Shown: piece after piece, positions 37,905 to 48,769 of the stretch | Layout of the letters: each line of letters begins with the position of its first letter | How positions within the stretch are numbered: the first letter of the stretch is position 1 | DNA from: Epiperipatus broadwayi | Lineage: Eukaryota; Onychophora; Udeonychophora; Euonychophora; Peripatidae | Direction: 5' to 3' | Assembly: GCA_028023455.1 (NCBI GenBank) | Contig: JAQFVV010013319.1 | Location: forward strand, 94,453-158,452 | DNA length: 64,000 nt | The notes under the pieces: model-generated | What the model was told of the DNA's origin: nothing | Seen by the model: the letters and a program-made list of their open reading frames with translations, nothing else | The model's database searches: none | Translations under genes and position numbers: made by a program

Positions 37905-38965
37905 TATTGACAAATTGGATGAGGAGGTTTAAGAAAAGAATTAGTGGCATTGAAATGAAATTTTCTACAGCCATGGAGCAGTTATCTTCAGAGATGAATG
38001 AAGTGCATAACAGTAGTACGGAATTAAAGCAAAATGTAAAAGAGATGAGAATAAATATAGATGTAGTAAACTTGCAGTGTCAAGAGCGATATACTGAATT
38101 TAAAGAAAGCATTATCATCCAAATTGATAGCAAAATTGAGGATGTTCACTAAGCCCAGGAATCCACTAAGATAGAGGATATGAAGGTTACTATGGCAACC
38201 AAAACTGATATTGATGATGTGGAGATCAAAATAAATAGTAATGTGGAAGTGAAGATAATGTGTATAAAGGAAAATATAGATAGGATAGAATCTAAAACTT
38301 ATGATATTAATAATAGGATAGATAGTATGAGTTGTCGTATTAATGATATAAAAAAACCACCTAGTTTCATTTTTGAATCTAATCGAAGTACTAAGTATTC
38401 TTTTACTGTGAAAACTTCTCTTGTACATGAATCTTCTGTTAATTGGACTCAGCAAGTATCTGAAGACATAATAGAAAATCATTCCACCAATTTTAAGTTG
38501 GGAGGAGTGATCCCAAAAACATTTTGGAATGATGCTGATTCAATCCTTCCCATAAAGGGTATAAAAACAAATACATTAGACAATCAGGCAAAACAAGTTA
38601 ATGTGAGCATCCAATGTTCAGAAGATAAAGTTTGTTCTAAATATAAGGTCCATGAACATAGTAGCAAAATCCAAAAAAGGCTATTATATGCTCAAAGGCT
38701 TTTTACAAAAGAAAATTGTCTCATTAGTGAAACCAACTTTGAAAGGACAAATGAAGTCGATACACTTGTTCATATTGAATGTGTATTATGGCACAACAAG
38801 TCTCTTCATAATCAGGAAGATGACCAAATCATAGATAGTTGCCAGATGATACTGGAGTCAACTATACTCCCTACAAAGAAACAGAAAGGTCCCAGGTTCC
38901 ATAAACTTTGCAACACTTATGAAGGTCCCTTCACATTTATTGAATATGTGAATGAAAGTCCTTAA
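37901..38965 (+). pseudogene. Continuation of the gag-like frame, with one stop and a GPY/F-like end
   Basis: This frame continues the coiled coil of the preceding one. Words such as MEQLSSEMNEVHNSS, KQNVKEMRINIDVV and RIESKTYDINNRIDSM keep heptad character. A TAA at 38150-38152 interrupts it once. The frame is open again to 38965. The second half (after about 38350) loses the coiled coil and becomes Ser/Lys/Asn-rich. Near its end, KGPRFHKLCNTYEGPFTFIE resembles the GPY/F module at the C-terminus of Ty3/Gypsy integrases, so the tail may be a joined pol remnant. Frameshift and stop make this copy unable to make the full product. Confidence 0.55.
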
Positions 38966-39072
38966 AAGAAGAAAGGTACAAATTTAGGGACAGACTTCAT
39001 GATTGTGACCTGGAACATAAAACTGGATTTTCTTAATGATTGAACTTTGTAAATAATGTTAATTGAGTATAT

Positions 39073-39609
39073 ATGTATATAAAAGAAAAAAAAAGGTTAA
39101 GTTTACTTTTGACTATTAAATCTTATAAAAATAATAGGAGGTGGGTGAAGCAGACAGAACGGGTAGTGAATTACATAAATTGGGGTGCAAATAAATCTAC
39201 TGAATTCACACCCATCCAACTACATTTTAACCAACCTATTCCTTCATTATTTGTAAAATACCAACCTCCAATTGAATGTCATCGTTATGACGTAGAAACT
39301 AAAATTCAAATGGCTCACCAACAGTTAATTAATAAATCTAATTTTAGAAATAAAAAGGGGAAGAAAAGTAGACATCACTTTAAGATTGGAGACAAGGTTT
39401 TTGTGAGAACACATAACCCAAGTAAACCAATGGATAATGTTTATCATAAATTTTGTCAACAATATGCTGGACCATATGCTATTGTGAAACAAGCTGGCCC
39501 AAATGTATTTTGGTTAAATATTGATGGAGAGATAAAAGGAAGTTATAATGCTCAGATATTAAAGCCATACAGTGGTTGTCAAGAAGAACTGACAAATACA
39601 GAAGCTTAG
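39073..39609 (+). pseudogene. Integrase C-terminal remnant (GPY/F module) of a Ty3/Gypsy-type pol
   Basis: The frame has FTPIQLHFNQPIPSLF, which matches the end of the integrase catalytic region (the usual TPFEL.FG..P). A Lys-rich linker follows, then FKIGDKVFVRTHNPS, HKFCQQYAGPYAIVKQAGPN and GSYNAQILKPY. These are the standard GD.V.V / K...Y.GPY / N...LKPY steps of the GPY/F C-terminal domain. The DDE catalytic core and everything upstream (protease, RT, RNase H) are missing, so it is a remnant of about 150 residues. The ATG at 39073 is only the first in frame and is unlikely to be a genuine start. Its position just before the polypurine tract is where the pol 3' end belongs. Confidence 0.8.
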
Positions 39610-40234
39610 TTATTCATAAACAGATGATCATGATTAAAGTAGATGAAAGTGAAGTTTATAAAAAAAATGTAAATAGGTATATGAAAGTATATTGTAATGA
39701 GAAAGACAGCATTGTTCGTGAGTAAATAGCTAGAGTAGGTAGATGTGATGAGGATGCGCTCAAATTAATGTTGAAAATTTTATTGAGGTATCTTAGAATC
39801 GGCTGAGATGTGGGAATTGACTCATATAATGTGGGTATCCCACATTTTGTTTAGCTCTTATAAAAATTCAATAAGACTCCCAGGGAGCAGGATATAGGCT
39901 GACGAACCCAAATATGTGCCTTCTGGAACAGAGGCACTTAACCAGTCAAATTCAAAATATTCAACCATCATATAGTTAGTAATTCTAGTAAAGATAATAA
40001 GAACAATGTTAATGATGCCAGTAATTCAATGTTAAGATGAAAGAGATAAGGATAGGAATCTAACAAAAATGAGTAATATTAAAAAGCAAATGTATATTGT
40101 TGAATAAATTAAAATAAGTACGACAGCATTAGAACTCTCTCTATTTAAAAAGAATAAAAGTATCCAACACAATAACTATCCAAACCTTTGTTTATGTGCT
40201 AAAATTTTGACAATGGTTTAAATGTTAACCTTCT

Positions 40235-40248
40235 AAGGATAGGGGAAA
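40235..40248 (+). promoter_or_regulatory. Polypurine tract
   Basis: AAGGATAGGGGAAA directly precedes the TG of the 3' LTR. It has the position and purine content of a plus-strand primer. A single T interrupts it. Confidence 0.8.
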
Positions 40249-40284
40249 TGTAAGGTGATGCCCAATCCTTATAAAAAATAATAA

Positions 40285-40315
<31 letters not shown>

Positions 40316-42977
40316 AATAAGTAACTGATGTTTTGGGTAACATGTATAAAGATTAAATAGGCAGCCAACTTTTAAAACATAATTTTTTTTAGATATTAGG
40401 AGACATACACATATATATATCCAAACATAACCATACATTCATGAAGGAATGAACAAATTTATTTTTTTTATTAAATGTAAAATAAAAATATATACATATA
40501 CACATTTATACATGAATGTAGATTTTAAATCATGACATGACAAAAATAATAATAAAAATATTTGACATTAAATTTTATTAACCACGTTTCTTTTGTTTAA
40601 AAGAGAAAAAAAAGAGTAAACCTTTGTTGATTTTGGAACATGGAAAAAAACTAAGCAACAGGAATTTTTAGTTGTTGTTGGTTTTTTTGTTCAAATGAAG
40701 TACATGAAAGTAAAGTTGTAGAATAAGAATATTTTAATTGTTATTATATTAGTTATTATGATTTCCTTTCATAATTAAAAATAAACTGTTTAATATTTGG
40801 AAGTTTATTATTTACTAGTGTAAATGATTTTAAAAAAGGAAAAAAAAAACATTATTTAATTGATGAACTTTTATTCCTTCAAATAAATGCTAAGAGCTTC
40901 ATAGTTATTTATCATTGTCAAAAATATAATTATTATAAAATGTTTCTTGAAAAAAATAAAATCAACTAATGATGAAATAGAACTTTATTAACACTAATTT
41001 TTATTACTTTTAAAATAAAATCTTTATCATGCGTCTCATATATATATAAATAAAACTGCATAGAAATAGCGTTTGTTTTATATTATAACATAAGCCTTGG
41101 AAAAAGATTTATATTTAACAATTTATATGTGTGTAAATAATATCTAACGATGCACTTTTGCTAATTAAGTGTCAGGAGATTTTTCTATCTCCTTGGTGTC
41201 ATTGGCTGGTGATGGAGGAAAATATTCATTGGTATATATTAAATGTTTAAATCAGTGTGGAATGATCTGGAGATGGAATCGATGGCTATAAAATCAAACA
41301 CCCAAGAATTTGATTTCGTCATGGGAATTGTTCTGCTAAGAATACAGAAGCTGCTCTTGAAAATTTAACTTGTTATTATTTCAAGGAATTTCGAAATTTC
41401 ATTTAATTTTATGCTTTAAATATTTTTTTTTTAAATGTATACAGAGAGTTGAGTTATAAATTTTTCTCACCCTTTTATTCATTTGTAGCAAACATTTTTT
41501 TTTAAAAAAATCCATTTGTTTAGATTTTTATAGGGAGAGAGGAATACAAATACACAACTCAAGGTATACATAAATATATTATATATGTTTGTAAATAAAA
41601 TATTAGCATAATTGAATGCTTAAATTAAACTGGACAATGACTTAAAGACAGAAGTAAGATCTTAAATAGTTACATTTATTAGACAATTAATATATTAAAA
41701 TCAAACTAATTAATATATATATATATTCTTGTTTAAATGATTAACAGCCTTATGAATGAACTATATCCATAATACACAAATTAGCAATTCATGGACATAA
41801 CCTTGAGATACATTTAAAGGACATAAAAAAATGATAATTGTACATCTAGTCATATAATTTCATATTTAAAATAATTGATGCTTTATTGTACATTATGCAC
41901 TATAATTTTATAATTTTTATTTCAATTGATATTGTAATATTTAAATCATAGCTAGTCTTATTGTAGTAAAGATAAATCAATATTTTATCATATCCATGTA
42001 TATATTTTATTAATTCATAAATATTATAAATTTAACCCCAATTTCATAAATAAATATTTGTTGCTTGAAGTTAAAATCTTTGTTTCTCTGGTCTTTAGAT
42101 TATTAAGCATCATTCATACACCAGAATAGCTATTATACATGTATACAGATTTTTTAATATATTATTAGCAATAGCCATTAAGGATCTATATAGAGGTCAT
42201 ATTATTGCCATCCTATTTAAATCCATCCTTGAGCAGAGTTAAAGGCAAATGTCTACACTGAGTTAGAACCCTGAGTAGTAATAGGACCTGTAAGTAGAGA
42301 AGGCTCTGGGTGTACTATCCTAAAGGGTTTTATGGTCTGTTACATATTTTTGTTGTAGAAAATCTATAATTTTTAAGGTTGGATTGGATATTTGATTGTT
42401 GAAGTTTGGTTGGTTCTGTTGCAAGTATTGATGTTGGATGGGGAATTTTTGTCATTGTCTTGAGGATGTGATGTATCCATGTCACTTGTGACTGATTGAT
42501 CCCATTCACTGCTCCAACCCAAATTATCATGTTAGTTACTATTTATCATGAAGCAGTTAACAGTAGTCATGCCATGATTTTACCTTTAAGACTCCAGAGA
42601 GAGTAAGGTATAGTTCTTTTTGATATATGTATAATATTTGTCTCTAAGACTCCCAAAGATGAGCAAGGCAATATTTTATAATAATAGCCCCTAAGACTTG
42701 GATGTAAGCAGGGCAGTGCAATAGTGTTTGCAGAAAACTATTATGGATTGTAGTAGCTTAGAGAGACTGAAATGTGCTGATTATCTGAGTGTTCATGAAA
42801 CATTGTATACTTTAAGAGCAGTGATTGAATTCTTTTATCTAACTCAAAATTGTGAAATGCTAATCATTCTTTTGGCTGCCAGTGTCTGTCAGATCTTTAG
42901 AAGTATGGATGAGTATATAACCTAAATATATAACTCATTTTTAAAGGTCTGTTGATAGTATTTTACGGTCTGTTATA
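40249..42977 (+). repeat. 3' LTR (2,729 bp)
   Basis: It is a direct copy of the 5' LTR and starts TGTAAGGTGATGCCC. The end reads TTATA where the 5' copy has TTACA, a likely C-to-T change. Compared with the 5' LTR it lacks 55 bases after about 41332 and has an expanded AAT repeat near 40279-40319. The overall similarity implies a fairly recent insertion, although the frames inside are already broken, which fits an element mobilised in trans. Confidence 0.92.
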
Positions 42978-42989
42978 ATATATATATAT

Positions 42990-45260
42990 ATTAAATGCAA
43001 AATAAGATATCCGTTATAAAATATGATATATATATAAAAAAAGAAATTTTAACGGTAAATACAATATTATAGTTTAAATTCTCTTGTAGTGCTATTGAGT
43101 GCTAATCCTCGCCAGATTTAACTGAATTTCAAATTTTTTAAACTTAATGTTACTTATATTTCCATAGGCTGTGTATGGCCATATTTGCAACTTGCCTATT
43201 AATAACATCTTCCTTATATTTATCAATCATAATTGCCTCTTTAATTTTCCTCTTTTTATGATTTCTTTTTTCCATTAATATTTTTATTTCACTACTATTA
43301 AATTTAAACTTATAATTACAAGTCTTTTCATGGTCAAAAATACTGAAGCTGTATTAAATTGATTATTTACGTTATTTTTAATTCGATTATATAATAATTG
43401 ATGCTCCTTCAATCTTTTCTCCACAGAACGTCTCCATTCACTGATATATAATTTCTGATATCCACATGAAATCTGATAAATTATATTAAATCTTTGCAAT
43501 TTAGGAATTATATTCTTAGAATTATTAATCAATCGATTAACATTCGGAGGAACACAAAATGAAATATTATACTTTTCTTTAAATATATTCTTAATTAATT
43601 TAGATTGCATGTTATTTATAAATGGTATAGATATCCATTTTTATTATCTAAAGTAACACTGCAAACTCTCTTCTTATTATTAAATAAATTTATTGTATAC
43701 AAGATTTGGTTTTTATCATAACCAACCTTTAAAAGTTCATTTGCAAAGAGTTCAATATTTATAATTTTATCACTATTATATTTGCACAATTTATTATTGC
43801 GATGCAAAAACAATTTCAGACTTGCCATTTTATGCATCATTGGAACACGTGACTTAAAATGAATATATCCACTTTCTTCAATAGGTTTAAAAATTAATTT
43901 ATAATTTGAATCAGTAGCATCTCTAAATATTTGTAAATTCAAAAATTTGTATTTGTCTATTTTGTTCATTCTCAATAGTCCATTTTAAATTGTTTAAATT
44001 ATTCAGATTATATAAAAGAACATCAATAATGTCTTTAGGACCACAAACAAAAACATCATCAACATATCTAGCATAAATGTTAATATCTTCAAACTTATAA
44101 GAATTAAATATAATACCTTCATATTTCTACAATATAAAATTACAAATTTGTGCTACCATAGGTAATCCCATTGGCCATCCTTTACCCATTTTATTATAGC
44201 TATCATTATATGTTGCAATAATATTATCACTTATAAATTTTAGTGATTCACTAATAAAATTTATTAAATGTTTATTTACAGACATATTAATTAGTTCAAT
44301 TTCAATTACATTTATAGATTCTGTTACATCCAATGAAGCTGACAGATCATTATCATTTATTTTTATATTTTTAATTCTATCAACAAATTCATAAAAAGAT
44401 GCAATTGTATATCTTCCAAAATCCAACATATCTTGTAACAATTTACCAATATATTTAGCTGTTTTATACATAAATGATCCACCAAAATCAATCATCAATC
44501 TAAGAGGATTTTTTATTTTGAAGTTTAATATTAGCAAATATTCTTGGGCATATAGATGTAGATGGATATATATCATAGTATGTACAACCATTCATTAGAT
44601 GACTTTTAGCCTTCTTTAAAATAATATTTATAAATTTCACATGTTGTCCCTTCATGTTATAGCTATCAATAATATCAAATCCCAATTTACTGATTTGTGT
44701 TTCAATTTTATCATTATATCCATCTTTTTTAATAAAATATATTTGTAAACCCTTGTCTTCTTTCAAACATATATTTTGCTCAGTTCTAAGAATACTTTTA
44801 AATTTAGAAATAGCATAATTCCATGACCAATCATATCTATTAGTTTTTATTTTATATTTAGAAATCTCCTTAATAATATTACTACAATCTTGTAAATTCA
44901 TATCATCATCAAAAACGTTCTATACTGAAGCAATCAATTCCATATTATAATCTTTCCATATGCTTTCTACATACTTTGAACCTTATTGCAATACATATTT
45001 TTGTGTAAAACTAATTTTTCCATCTGTTAAATTCACGTAATTATCTTCACCATAACTATTTGGATAATAACAATTATATAAAAAGTGAATTTTTTTATCA
45101 AATTTCTTAATCCAATTTTGTCGACACTTTTTAAATCCAACTTGACAATGTATATAAAATGCATTCCATTGATCCCATTCATTCATATCTATCTTCATGA
45201 TTCGAGTGACTTGTTTTAGTTGTATGATTGAATTTACTGACAATTTAGAAAGAAACTTTA
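42990..45260 (-). pseudogene. Penelope-like element (RT plus GIY-YIG), broken
   Basis: Reading on the minus strand from 45243, an N-terminal part with KKCRQNWIKKFDKKIHFLY (about 45130-45070) is followed by ICLKEDKGLQIYFIKKDGY (about 44775-44715) and the RT region. That region has FGGSFMYKTAKYIGKLL (about 44495-44445), KGWPMGLPMVAQICNF (about 44185-44130), then YVDD (44055-44066), the catalytic box. KFLNLQIFRD, SGYIHFKSRVPMMHK (about 43885-43840) and LFLHR continue the typical PLE order. A GIY-YIG endonuclease-like domain ends it (43610-43284). Breaks include a frame change between about 44500 and 44590 and stops near 44127, 43980 and 43613, so it is inactive. Its 3' end lies almost against the 3' LTR of the neighbouring element. 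No hammerhead, a common partner of PLE termini, was seen in it. Confidence 0.88.
43284..43610 (-). pseudogene. GIY-YIG endonuclease-like domain of the Penelope-like element
   Basis: The minus-strand frame contains CVPPNVNRLINNSKNIIPKL, then IIYQISCGYQKLYISEWRRS and EKRLKEHQ. This is the order of a GIY-YIG nuclease: a first strand (the GIY position, here IIY), a Cys as in other PLEs, then YIG, Arg and a following REH-like EH. The YIG Gly is Ser here (YIS), a change at a conserved position that adds to the stops as evidence of decay. In PLEs this domain nicks the target DNA. Confidence 0.82.
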
Positions 45261-45269
45261 AAAATTAAA

Positions 45270-46980
45270 AGGAGAATAGTTTAACATACCTATATTTGAT
45301 AAGATTAGAACATATTTCTATGAACATAAAATTTTGGCAAAGATTCAAAATAATTTTATCCTAATAAAGGATCTTACCCAGAAAATGGAGAAAAATTGGA
45401 AGCAGTTTTAGATATAGAAATTGTGAAATAATATTTAACATGTGGGAATACATCTGAGTTGCTGTGAAAAATCAAAAGTTTTTATAAAAATAATTTTAAT
45501 AAGTACCAAATGATTTAAACACAAAAAGGGTTGTAACTTGGTGTTGATGGAAGTAGTAAAACTGAAAGATGAAAAATTGAAAATATTTGATTTGAAGAAA
45601 TAGTTTGTAGATTTTTACATAGTATGCTAAATGAAAAAATACTTCTATAAATTATTAAAAATTAAAATGACATAATAAATAAAATAGAATAAGATTGCTT
45701 AAAAATCTGTCATGGTTTTTGGTATTATAGATATAAGCTATACAGAATAATTAAAAAAAAGGTAAATGTATCTGTATTTACAATTGAAAAGAAGACACTT
45801 CATATTTACCCGAATTAGAACAATAAAAGAAGAAAACTCAGGGTTACATTAGCAAACTTAATGAAAAAATTATGTATTTTTATTAATATAAAAATCCATG
45901 ACGAAACCCTTTTAGAATAATGATGGATACAATACATTGATTTGAAATATTTTGTATTTCAATAAATATACAAATGTTTCATCTTTTGAATTGAATGGTA
46001 AAGTTAAAAACATTTGAATTGGATAATAATGACATAGATTCATTAGATGTTCCAGTGACATAGTTCTATATATCATCTAAAATCTATAAATATTTATACA
46101 AAATACTTTACATGAAATTTCTATAAATAAATCTACAAAAAAAGAGTAAGACTGTTATTATTTTTAATGACAAATACTACAAAATGACCAAAAGTTGGTT
46201 TGTGGCTCTTTTATAGTTTGCAAATATGTAACTTTGTTTTCAACTAAATGTAACTGATAACCGCAAAGCATTTAAATATATGCTAATTTTGTTAATGTTT
46301 TTATTTGTAGAGCTAAAAGGTATTATTGAAGATGTTTTATATAAATTAAACAACTTAAACCATTTAAATTGAACCGTCAATAAAAAAACAAAATAGAATT
46401 ATTATTTTTTTAGATTTACAAATGTCTGGAGGCAATGATTATTTAAGCTATAAGTTATTCATCAAATCTATCCAAAAAAAAACAAGCATATATTTATTTT
46501 AAACTATTTTCTCAACTACACATAGATGTTAAATATGATATAAGATAATTTCTACATACCTTAAATAAATTTAATAATAAATCGTATAACATCAAAAAAA
46601 GTAAGACTAATATAAAAAACCAAGCATGTCAAGTCTAAAGAATATTTAATTTAAAATTATTTAATAAAATATTTGGATGATCTGTATACAACATATTATT
46701 TTAGGTTCCTTGAAGTGACACAGAATAATTCATTAATCCCATCACCAGAGAATATCACAAGATTTACCATCTGGAATTTCTTACTTCAAACATCTACTTT
46801 TTTATGGTTTAACAATTGATCTTTATACAAGAAGATTTATTATTTACTGGTGAAAATATTGAATCATAAACCCTTACAAAGCCCTTAATTACTACTTGTA
46901 ATTTATTTTATACCCAGTAGGTCTAGGTCACGCAGATCTAGAAACTTCTCAGAATATTTAATGGACCACAATACAAAAGA
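45270..46980. other. AT-rich non-coding stretch
   Basis: No supportable gene. The first few hundred bases beyond 45260 may include the 5' untranslated part of the Penelope-like element, but no pseudo-LTR duplicate of its 3' end is recognisable. Confidence 0.5.
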
Positions 46981-46994
46981 TGATGATGATGGTG

Positions 46995-46997
<3 letters not shown>

Positions 46998-47044
<47 letters not shown>
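46998..47044. repeat. (AAT)n microsatellite
   Basis: About 15 uninterrupted AAT units follow a short GAT run (ATGATGATGATGGTGATA). Confidence 0.95.
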
Positions 47045-48234
47045 GTGTCTTAATAAATCAACAATATAAAATGTATTATAAATTCATTAAGTTATTTTAA
47101 GATAGATGCTAAAGGAATTTTGAGTTGCTGTATTTCATCTCTAACCTGGATAATGTAACCGTTATTTAATGATTATTAAATTACCCAATAGAGTTAACTT
47201 TAAACTTTTAGTTATATATGCATTTATCTGGCATTTCTAATATCTTTATGAATACCATGTTAATTTCATAGTTAATAAATCAATTAGTTGGCATGTTAAA
47301 GCTAAGTTTGGTACGTGAGCACATATATGTTGCTTCTAAATTTTACTTAGCATGTGACAATAGCTAAGAGTCTATTCAAGCATTTTATATAAATCATATA
47401 CACAAAAATTACACGTTTAAATTATATTTAATAATATGCATTCAATACAGCGCCAAACGACCAGTATCGTCTACATTAATAATAGAACCGCCTTGCATAT
47501 TTATAAATACATGCACTACATACAAATAATAATAATCACACTAGTAATTAATTCTGCCTAAAACTCTACTTCAAAGTCTAAGGATAAATCCGCGAATTAT
47601 TCATCCACGATGGATTTGCATCAAAATATAATTGTAAAATAAGGCACATAAAATCTTTAGAAAATAATTTATTAAATACATTCAATTATATCGACATTAT
47701 AATATAACGTAAAAAAATCTAGATTAACAAATTAAACCTACATTGATAAATCAAAAATATATAGGCACATTCCATTGTCAGCTTTAACAGGCTAAAAAAT
47801 CTCTCAATTTTCTCCCTCTCCTCTTTTTTTAAACCAAAATATTTAAATCTGGTTCCACTAAAGTATTATTGGTACTGTGGTATTAGAGCTGCGACATAAA
47901 GAATTATAATCGTTTAATCATTAAATTAATTAGGATATTAAATCAAAAACATATTTTAAAATCTACATTTAAAAAAAAAAAACAATTTAACAAAAAAAAA
48001 ATATGAAAAGCATTAGTGTGAAGAATAGTTAAAATGCGTATTTAAATCAATTTGAGTGCGTGTTTGCACGTGCATAATCTGCATAATCTATTTTAATACA
48101 TTGTACAAGCTTACGCTTGCATTTATATATGAAATATATGCGGGATTCGAACTCGACTTTCACACGACCTACAACTCTCAGTGCCATCTTATATTGCTGA
48201 CTCGCCTGATCACACACATGTTGAAAAGATAAAT

Positions 48235-48282
48235 AATTACCAATAGAAATATTTCGTGCTAAACCAGCACTCATTAAAGTAT
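48235..48282 (-). pseudogene. Broken hammerhead in the left arm
   Basis: On the minus strand, stem-loop II (GTGCT-GGTTT-AGCAC) and GAAA are intact, and the 3' stem I strand TTGGT is present. CTGATGA has become TTAATGA and the ACCAA partner strand is replaced by unrelated sequence (CATACTTTA). It cannot form stem I or the core, so I expect it to be inactive. Confidence 0.8.
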
Positions 48283-48340
48283 GAAGATTGGTTATCTTAA
48301 TATAAAGCTGAGTACTAATTGTATATATGTGTGGAGATGG

Positions 48341-48397
48341 TAATCTGAACCAACTGATGAGTGCTGGTTTAGCACGAAATACGTGTATTGGTGATTA
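48341..48397 (+). ncRNA. Type I hammerhead ribozyme
   Basis: The order is TAATC (48341-48345), TGA bulge, ACCAA (48349-48353), CTGATGA (48354-48360), GTGCT-GGTTT-AGCAC (stem-loop II, 48361-48375), GAAA (48376-48379), TACGTGT, A (48387), TTGGT (48388-48392), GATTA (48393-48397). Stem I is 5 + 5 pairs around a one-sided bulge, a place where loop contacts with stem-loop II speed cleavage in natural hammerheads. The NUH site is GUA, with predicted cleavage after 48387. Stem III, ATACGTGT, is close to the palindrome ATACGTAT, so activity probably needs two copies pairing. The same parts, with compensating or neutral changes, recur at 19324-19380. Confidence 0.88.
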
Positions 48398-48769
48398 TTT
48401 ATCTTTTCAACATGTGTGTGATCAGGTGAGTCAACAATATAAGATGGCATTGAGCGTTGTAAGTCGTGTGAAAGTCTGAGTTCGAATCCTGGAAATATTA
48501 CATATATAAATGCAGGTGTAAGCCTGTACAATGTATTAAAATAAATTATGCAGAATATGCACGTGCAAACACACACTCAATTTGATTTAAACACGCATTT
48601 TAACTACTATTCTTCACATTAATGCTTTTCGTATTTTTTTTTTTTGTTAAATTGTTGTTTTTTTTTTAACGTAGATTTTAAAATATGTTTTTGATTTAAT
48701 AACCTAATTAATTTAATGATTAAACGATTGTAATTCTTCATGTCGCAGCTCTAATACCACAGTACCGTA

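Larger units (their letters stand above)
33698..42977 (+). mobile_element. Pol-less LTR retrotransposon (Ty3/Gypsy-type) with giant LTRs
   Basis: Two direct copies of about 2.75 kb (33698-36475 and 40249-42977) flank about 3.77 kb of internal DNA. The LTRs begin TGTAA and end TTACA (TTATA in the 3' copy), a proper short terminal inverted repeat. Next to the 5' LTR is a primer-binding-site-like TGGTGCACAACG. Just before the 3' LTR is a polypurine tract (40235-40248). Inside are a gag-like coiled-coil frame, broken, and an integrase C-terminal remnant. Protease, RT, RNase H and the integrase core are absent. The layout is that of a large non-autonomous derivative (LARD-like), mobilised in trans. 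Overall length is about 9.3 kb. Orientation follows the PBS, PPT and frames. Confidence 0.9.
47871..48766. mobile_element. 0.9-kb fold-back element with tRNA-like units and a hammerhead
   Basis: Arms of about 400 bp (47871-48274 and 48357-48766) are highly similar inverted copies around an 82-nt centre. They end in GGTACTGTGGTATTAGAGC. Flanks read GTATTATT on the left and GTATTTATT on the right, possibly an 8-bp target duplication with one inserted T. Each arm carries, pointing outward, the sequence downstream of a hammerhead and a B-box-like GAGTTCGAATCC at the end of a tRNA-like stretch (left complement of about 48144-48155, right about 48480-48490). Only the right arm has the complete ribozyme. 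The inner edge of the inverted repeat falls inside the ribozyme core at ATGAGTGC, so the left copy lost the 5' stem I strand and CTG. There is no transposase, so it is non-autonomous. Confidence 0.85.

Noticed and set aside
37548-37913. Minus-strand frame of 121 codons opposite the gag-like gene
   Set aside because: It is a shadow of the 21-bp repeat that encodes the heptads on the plus strand.
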